From an uncultured Mycoplasmatota bacterium (GTDB lineage: Bacteria; Bacillota_I; Bacilli_A; RF39; UBA660): a stretch of 8,481 bases of DNA. Each line of letters opens with the position of its first letter. The first letter of the stretch is position 1. The position numbers were made by a program, and so were the translations under genes. Below are positions 5,712-8,481 of the stretch, piece after piece. The notes beneath the pieces are model-generated. The model saw nothing but the letters and a program-made list of their open reading frames with translations. It was not told the origin of the DNA and searched no databases. The stretch spans positions 1 through 8,481 of the forward strand of contig CAMOFW010000029.1 of the NCBI GenBank assembly GCA_946613765.1, in the 5' to 3' direction.

Positions 5712-6458
5712 TTATTTAGATTGTTTTAATTCTCTTAAATTAACTTTAGAATTATCATAATTAATATTATACTTATCTAATAATTCTTCTAAATAAATAT
5801 CCCTATTAAATAATAATTGAATATATCTAATTATTTCTTTCTTAACTTCTTCATTAGATCTATTATATAATCTATACAGATTTAAAGCTTGTAATACAGA
5901 ATAAATATATCTAGAGTTTTCTTCTTTATGTTCTGGATCATATAAATATCCAATTGCAGTACTTAATTCCACTAATCTATCATTAACTCTATTATCATAC
6001 TTAATTCTATCACTATATAATAATTCCATAAATATAGGTAATAACTCTTTATTTAATATATTATTCATATTAAATCTATTATCTACTTGAGTATGTACTA
6101 ACTCATGAATATAGTTAATTCTAGGGGTATAATTATTTATATTTCTAATATCTATATCAGGATATAATACATCTCCATTATCTCTATCAAATATACTCAT
6201 AGTAATAGATCTATTATCTTTAGATAAATCAATAGCAATATATTGAGGACTAAGTTCCATTTCTACATCATCAAGTAAAGTATATATTCTATGTAATTTT
6301 AAACCTAACTCATCAAAAAAATATACTTGTTGTTTTAGTATTTCTTCATTAATTCTGCTATTTTCTACATCAAACTCCCTTGATTTAATACTATCATCAT
6401 GCATAATATCTAGTTGTAAATTATGTAAATAATTATCTGCTTCAATAATCTTTTCCAT
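5712..6458 (-). CDS. Putative HExxH metallopeptidase-like protein, unrecognised family
   Basis: I cannot assign a known family. With the ATG at 6458 (GGAGGA 6 bases before it; the frame extends further but without a site) it has 248 residues. The striking feature is YIHELVHTQ (116-124), an HExxH zinc motif with His118, Glu119 and His122. A possible third ligand is Glu145 in a helix FMELLYSD, 23 residues after the second His, which is near the gluzincin spacing seen in M3 peptidases (24 in PepF); Glu138 is a less likely alternative. Before the motif comes a beta-rich section (72-105) like the edge strand of zincins. The rest is mostly helical. No signal peptide or membrane segment is seen, so it should be cytoplasmic. 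It lies between the L,D-transpeptidase and mrnC on the same strand. It could be an inactive structural relative. Confidence 0.85.
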   Translation of the reverse strand: MEKIIEADNYLHNLQLDIMHDDSIKSREFDVENSRINEEILKQQVYFFDELGLKLHRIYTLLDDVEMELSPQYIAIDLSKDNRSITMSIFDRDNGDVLYPDIDIRNINNYTPRINYIHELVHTQVDNRFNMNNILNKELLPIFMELLYSDRIKYDNRVNDRLVELSTAIGYLYDPEHKEENSRYIYSVLQALNLYRLYNRSNEEVKKEIIRYIQLLFNRDIYLEELLDKYNINYDNSKVNLRELKQSK

Positions 6459-6476
6459 AATATTCCTCCATATAAA

Positions 6477-6502
6477 CAAAATAAGCCATTTTCATGGCTT
6501 AT
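6477..6502 (-). terminator. Terminator of the L,D-transpeptidase gene
   Basis: Minus-strand 9-base-pair hairpin with arms ATAAGCCAT and ATGGCTTAT (6494-6502 and 6481-6489), loop of 4 (GAAA in the transcript), then TTTTG. The T-run is short, so some read-through into the zincin-like gene 19 bases further is likely. The stop codon of the transpeptidase (6499-6501) is in the stem. Confidence 0.65.
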
Positions 6503-7422
6503 GGTCTAACTATAACATCATCACCTATGTTGCATGTATAATAAACTGTTCTTGCAGTTATATCTTCGACATTATTACATCCATGAGAACCTTTTTTTCT
6601 AACCAATTCTTTTCTATTTTCAAATTCGTCTTTACTTCTCCATTTAGCATCATGAATATATTCTTGGTGTTCTTTGTTATACATTATGCAATAATCTACA
6701 TATGAAGAATATTCTTTTCCAGTTTTTTTATCTCGTCCATGCATTGTATAACCTGTTTTTTTATCATATACTTTAAAATCACCAATATCAGTTTCACATT
6801 CTTCTTTTCCAGTAATAACAGGTGCTTCTAATATTAATTGACTATCTTGATATAAATATAACAATAAATCAGATTCATCAACTACAACAAATGTATCAGT
6901 AAGTTTTCTTAAATTATCACTCTTAACATAACCTAATTTATCATCCATATATACTAATGACCAAGAACCAACAGTCTTAACTAATCCACCAACAGCTTGT
7001 TTTTCAACTTTAACAGCATTAGTAACACCATTAACATCTTCAAAATACATAGTACAGTCATTCATAAATTCAACCATATTTTTAAAGTTATATTTAGAAA
7101 TTAAATTGCATTTATTACATTCAACAAATCCAATTGAATCGTTATATTCTACTTCATAGAATCCTTCATCCCATAAACAATTAAATGGTAAATCTTTATT
7201 TTCTTCTAATGTTCCAATAACATTATTACATTCTACACTATCATATATATTTATATCTTCTAAAGCTTTTACGTATGACTTCTTATCTATTTTAGTGTTA
7301 TCTATAACTACTTCTTTATCTTCAACTTCATTAGCACATGCTTCAACTGAACTAAAAGAACTAATTGCCATTGCAACAAGCATACCTAAAAACTTAGCTT
7401 TCTTACTAATATTACTTTTCAT
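6499..7422 (-). CDS. Exported L,D-transpeptidase (YkuD) with SH3-like domains
   Basis: Likely forms 3-3 peptidoglycan cross-links or anchors proteins in the wall, outside the membrane. The ATG at 7422 (GAAGGGG about 10 bases upstream) gives 307 residues and a signal peptide: KKAK basic, hydrophobic 11-24, with an ACA site near 28-30. Two bacterial SH3-like regions cover about 48-110 and 125-175. The YkuD domain spans about 177-305 with THMG-like YTMHG (225-229), IHDAKW (256-261, conserved His257) and the catalytic GSHGCNN (278-284, Cys282). The general motif is SHGChN, where h is hydrophobic; that site is Asn283 here, while Asn284 is conserved. The spacing from His257 to Ser279 is 21, longer than the classical 14-17. 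It has about ten cysteines, unusual for an exported wall enzyme. It is divergent from an XRE regulator that may control it. Confidence 0.9.
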   Translation of the reverse strand: MKSNISKKAKFLGMLVAMAISSFSSVEACANEVEDKEVVIDNTKIDKKSYVKALEDINIYDSVECNNVIGTLEENKDLPFNCLWDEGFYEVEYNDSIGFVECNKCNLISKYNFKNMVEFMNDCTMYFEDVNGVTNAVKVEKQAVGGLVKTVGSWSLVYMDDKLGYVKSDNLRKLTDTFVVVDESDLLLYLYQDSQLILEAPVITGKEECETDIGDFKVYDKKTGYTMHGRDKKTGKEYSSYVDYCIMYNKEHQEYIHDAKWRSKDEFENRKELVRKKGSHGCNNVEDITARTVYYTCNIGDDVIVRP

Positions 7423-7456
7423 GTTGTCAAAACCCCTTCTTTTTAAAACGTTGTAT

Positions 7457-7485
7457 ATCTTACTACTTTTTATTATAAAAGTCAA
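7457..7485 (-). promoter_or_regulatory. Promoter of the L,D-transpeptidase gene
   Basis: On the minus strand TTGACT (7480-7485), exactly 17 bases, then TAAGAT (7457-7462). The predicted start near 7450 gives a 28-base leader before the ATG at 7422. The -35 box is 6 bases from the -35 of the divergent regulator promoter. Confidence 0.6.
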
Positions 7486-7487
7486 AT

Positions 7488-7499
7488 ATTGTTTACAAT
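7488..7499. promoter_or_regulatory. Candidate operator: palindrome between divergent -35 boxes
   Basis: ATTGTTTACAAT, 5-base perfect arms (ATTGT/ACAAT) about a 2-base centre. It covers the -35 of the regulator promoter and ends 3 bases from the -35 of the transpeptidase promoter, so a bound protein could affect both. The XRE protein encoded next door is the natural candidate binder. A 10-base match in AT-rich DNA could be chance. Confidence 0.4.
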
Positions 7500-7520
7500 T
7501 AATTTAATCTATATTATAAT
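7492..7520 (+). promoter_or_regulatory. Promoter of the XRE regulator gene
   Basis: TTTACA (7492-7497), exactly 17 bases, then a perfect TATAAT (7515-7520). The predicted start near 7527 leaves a leader of about 22 bases with the strong AGGGTGG ribosome site before ATG 7549. It is the best sigma-A-type promoter in the window. Confidence 0.75.
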
Positions 7521-7548
7521 ATAAATATAAATAGTAAAGGGTGGTATT

Positions 7549-7881
7549 ATGAATAACATTAAGAAATTAAGAGTGAAAAGAAATATTACACAAGTAGATT
7601 TAGCTAACAAGATTAAAGTTAAACAAGAAACTATTAGTGCTTATGAATCTAATAAAGCACTACCAAGTGCTGATGCGTTAGTTAAAATTGCAGACTATTT
7701 AAACACATCAACTGACTACCTTCTTGGTAGAATAGATGATGATTCCCCTCTATCAGGATTTAATTTCAAAGAAATGAATCCAAAGACTTATAAAATGTTG
7801 AACAACTTCATTATGTTAAAAGACAAAGAAAAAGATGATGTTCTTTGGTATAGTGAAGCTATTAGAAAAAGAGAAAACTAG
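7549..7881 (+). CDS. XRE-family helix-turn-helix transcriptional regulator
   Basis: A 110-residue DNA-binding protein. The helix-turn-helix of the lambda-repressor/Cro type spans about 4-60: IKKLRVKRNITQVDLANKI (4-22), then VKQETISAYESN (24-35; recognition helix) and the typical ADALVKIADYLNTSTDYLLG (41-60). The C-terminal part (61-110) is a short charged helical tail with no enzymatic or sensor motif, so the ligand is unknown. Such small regulators occur in phage, in toxin-antitoxin and in chromosomal stress loci; no toxin or phage gene is nearby. It is divergent from the transpeptidase, with a 126-base intergenic region that carries both promoters and a palindrome. The ATG has AGGGTGG 5 bases upstream. 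It is the only complete plus-strand gene in the window, and its stop lies within a terminator hairpin. Confidence 0.92.
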   Translation: MNNIKKLRVKRNITQVDLANKIKVKQETISAYESNKALPSADALVKIADYLNTSTDYLLGRIDDDSPLSGFNFKEMNPKTYKMLNNFIMLKDKEKDDVLWYSEAIRKREN

Positions 7882-7907
7882 ATATTACTATCTAGTTTTT
7901 CTTTTTT
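7874..7907. terminator. Bidirectional terminator between XRE regulator and dehydrogenase
   Basis: An 11-base-pair perfect hairpin (7874-7884 AAAACTAGATA; 7889-7899 TATCTAGTTTT) with loop TTAC at 7885-7888, followed by a T-rich run to 7907 on the plus strand and a shorter T-rich run on the minus strand (7863-7873). The regulator's TAG (7879-7881) is in the stem, and the dehydrogenase's stop (7888-7890) starts in the loop. Confidence 0.85.
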
Positions 7908-8481
7908 GTATATTATATACCATTTTTAATTCTAATTTATAAGGTAAGAATCTAGTAAAAAATAATAATAATTTCATACCTAATCCAGGTATAATTATTA
8001 ACTTATTCTTCAAACATTTATCAATAGCGTACTTCGCTATTTTTTTAGACGATGCACTTAGTGCATTAAACTTACCACCCGCAACACTTTCAAACTCAGT
8101 TTTAATAGGCCCAGGACATAAAACACTAACATGTACATTACTTTTTCTTTGTCTTAATTCTTCATAAATACCCATAGTATATTTTACAACATAGTTTTTA
8201 GTAGCATAATAAGTATTTAAATTAGGTCCAGCCAAGAACCCAGCACTTGATCCAACGTTTAACACTCTACCATTATCTCTTTTAACAAAATCACTAACAA
8301 ATAATTTAGTTAATATATGTAGAGTCTTAACATTTAAATCAATCATTTCTAACTCTCTATCTAATGATGTCTCTAATACATCACCAAATAAACCAAAACC
8401 TGCATTATTAACAAGTAAATCAATATTATCACTCTTAGTTAAATCATATAACTTATATACATTATCCATAATAGATAAATC
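7888..8481 (-). CDS. Short-chain dehydrogenase/reductase (SDR), N-terminus off-window
   Basis: NAD(P)-dependent oxidoreductase of the classical SDR family; substrate unknown. An in-frame ATG at 8469 is not the start, since the frame is open to the edge and the preceding residues (DLS) match the conserved Asp-Leu-Ser/Thr end of the cofactor-binding half. About 55-60 residues, including the TGxxxGxG cofactor motif, are outside. Counting from the edge, there are 197 residues. VNNAGFG (24-30) is the structural NNAG motif, Ser78 or Ser79 in NVGSSAGF the catalytic Ser, and YYATK (91-95) the catalytic Tyr91/Lys95 pair. CPGPIKTEF (122-130) is the PG motif of the cofactor loop. A hydrophobic stretch at about 160-180 and the basic C-terminus (KRKTR) suggest membrane association, as in some DltE/YqjQ-like enzymes. 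Convergent with the XRE gene. Confidence 0.92.
   Translation of the reverse strand, partial: DLSIMDNVYKLYDLTKSDNIDLLVNNAGFGLFGDVLETSLDRELEMIDLNVKTLHILTKLFVSDFVKRDNGRVLNVGSSAGFLAGPNLNTYYATKNYVVKYTMGIYEELRQRKSNVHVSVLCPGPIKTEFESVAGGKFNALSASSKKIAKYAIDKCLKNKLIIIPGLGMKLLLFFTRFLPYKLELKMVYNIQKRKTR

Noticed and set aside
5684..5712. Possible TTTAAA-17-TAATAT promoter for mrnC on the minus strand
   Set aside because: Both boxes are poor and all A/T; such matches arise easily in this composition, so it is not listed as a feature.
7295..7507. Plus-strand open frame of 70 codons over the transpeptidase start
   Set aside because: It is antisense to the signal-peptide region and promoter of the transpeptidase; the hydrophobicity is a shadow.
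7549..7881. XRE gene as antitoxin or phage repressor
   Set aside because: No toxin, integrase or phage gene is next to it in the window; the partner is a divergent wall enzyme, so a simple regulator is the better reading.

Overview
The window is very AT-rich bacterial DNA, with G+C well under one third by eye. The genes are tightly packed and use ATG, TTG and possibly GTG starts with AGGAGGTGA-type Shine-Dalgarno sites. TGA is used as a stop codon (permease and the 132-residue gene), so this is code 11 and not the Mycoplasma code. The gene order mrnC - rlmB - small ORF - sigH-like - secE - nusG matches the conserved Bacillus block, and a rubrerythrin suggests an anaerobic or microaerobic lifestyle. 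The best guess is an uncultivated, gut-type low-GC Firmicute (Bacilli/Erysipelotrichia/RF39-like) that makes some peptidoglycan, as judged from an L,D-transpeptidase. The taxon is inference.

Layout. Positions 1-661 (+) hold the 3' two thirds or more of an ABC-transporter permease that enters from the left edge. It converges on a rubrerythrin gene (1210-671, -) across a bidirectional terminator. Next, on the minus strand, is a two-gene operon (2667-1267): a very acidic, coiled-coil protein of unknown function followed by an 81-residue DUF1292-like protein, with its own promoter and terminator. Upstream are secE-nusG (3505-2763), with a separate promoter and terminator, and then mrnC-rlmB-orf-sigH (5662-3600), whose genes overlap or nearly touch. 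A hypothetical HExxH (zincin-like) protein (6458-5712) and an exported SH3/L,D-transpeptidase (7422-6499) lie further upstream on the same strand. The transpeptidase is divergent from an XRE-family regulator (7549-7881, +), and a palindrome lies between their two -35 boxes. The right edge holds the C-terminal part of a short-chain dehydrogenase (8481-7888, -).

How the parts relate. The core block combines rRNA maturation and modification (Mini-III, RlmB), an alternative sigma factor, protein export (SecE) and transcription elongation (NusG). Relative to Bacillus, yacP is replaced by an unrelated 132-residue ORF, rpmG is absent between sigH and secE, and cysS is not upstream of mrnC. The cell-envelope gene next to the XRE regulator may be controlled by it.

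The most distinctive sequence-level pattern is that seven stop codons lie inside the intrinsic-terminator hairpins that end their transcripts, so these mRNAs have almost no 3' untranslated region. I found no mobile element, CRISPR array, tRNA, rRNA or riboswitch. No gene-free stretch exceeds 300 bases. I saw no clearly new multi-gene system; the best candidates for novelty are the zincin-like protein, the ORF in the yacP slot and the acidic coiled-coil operon.
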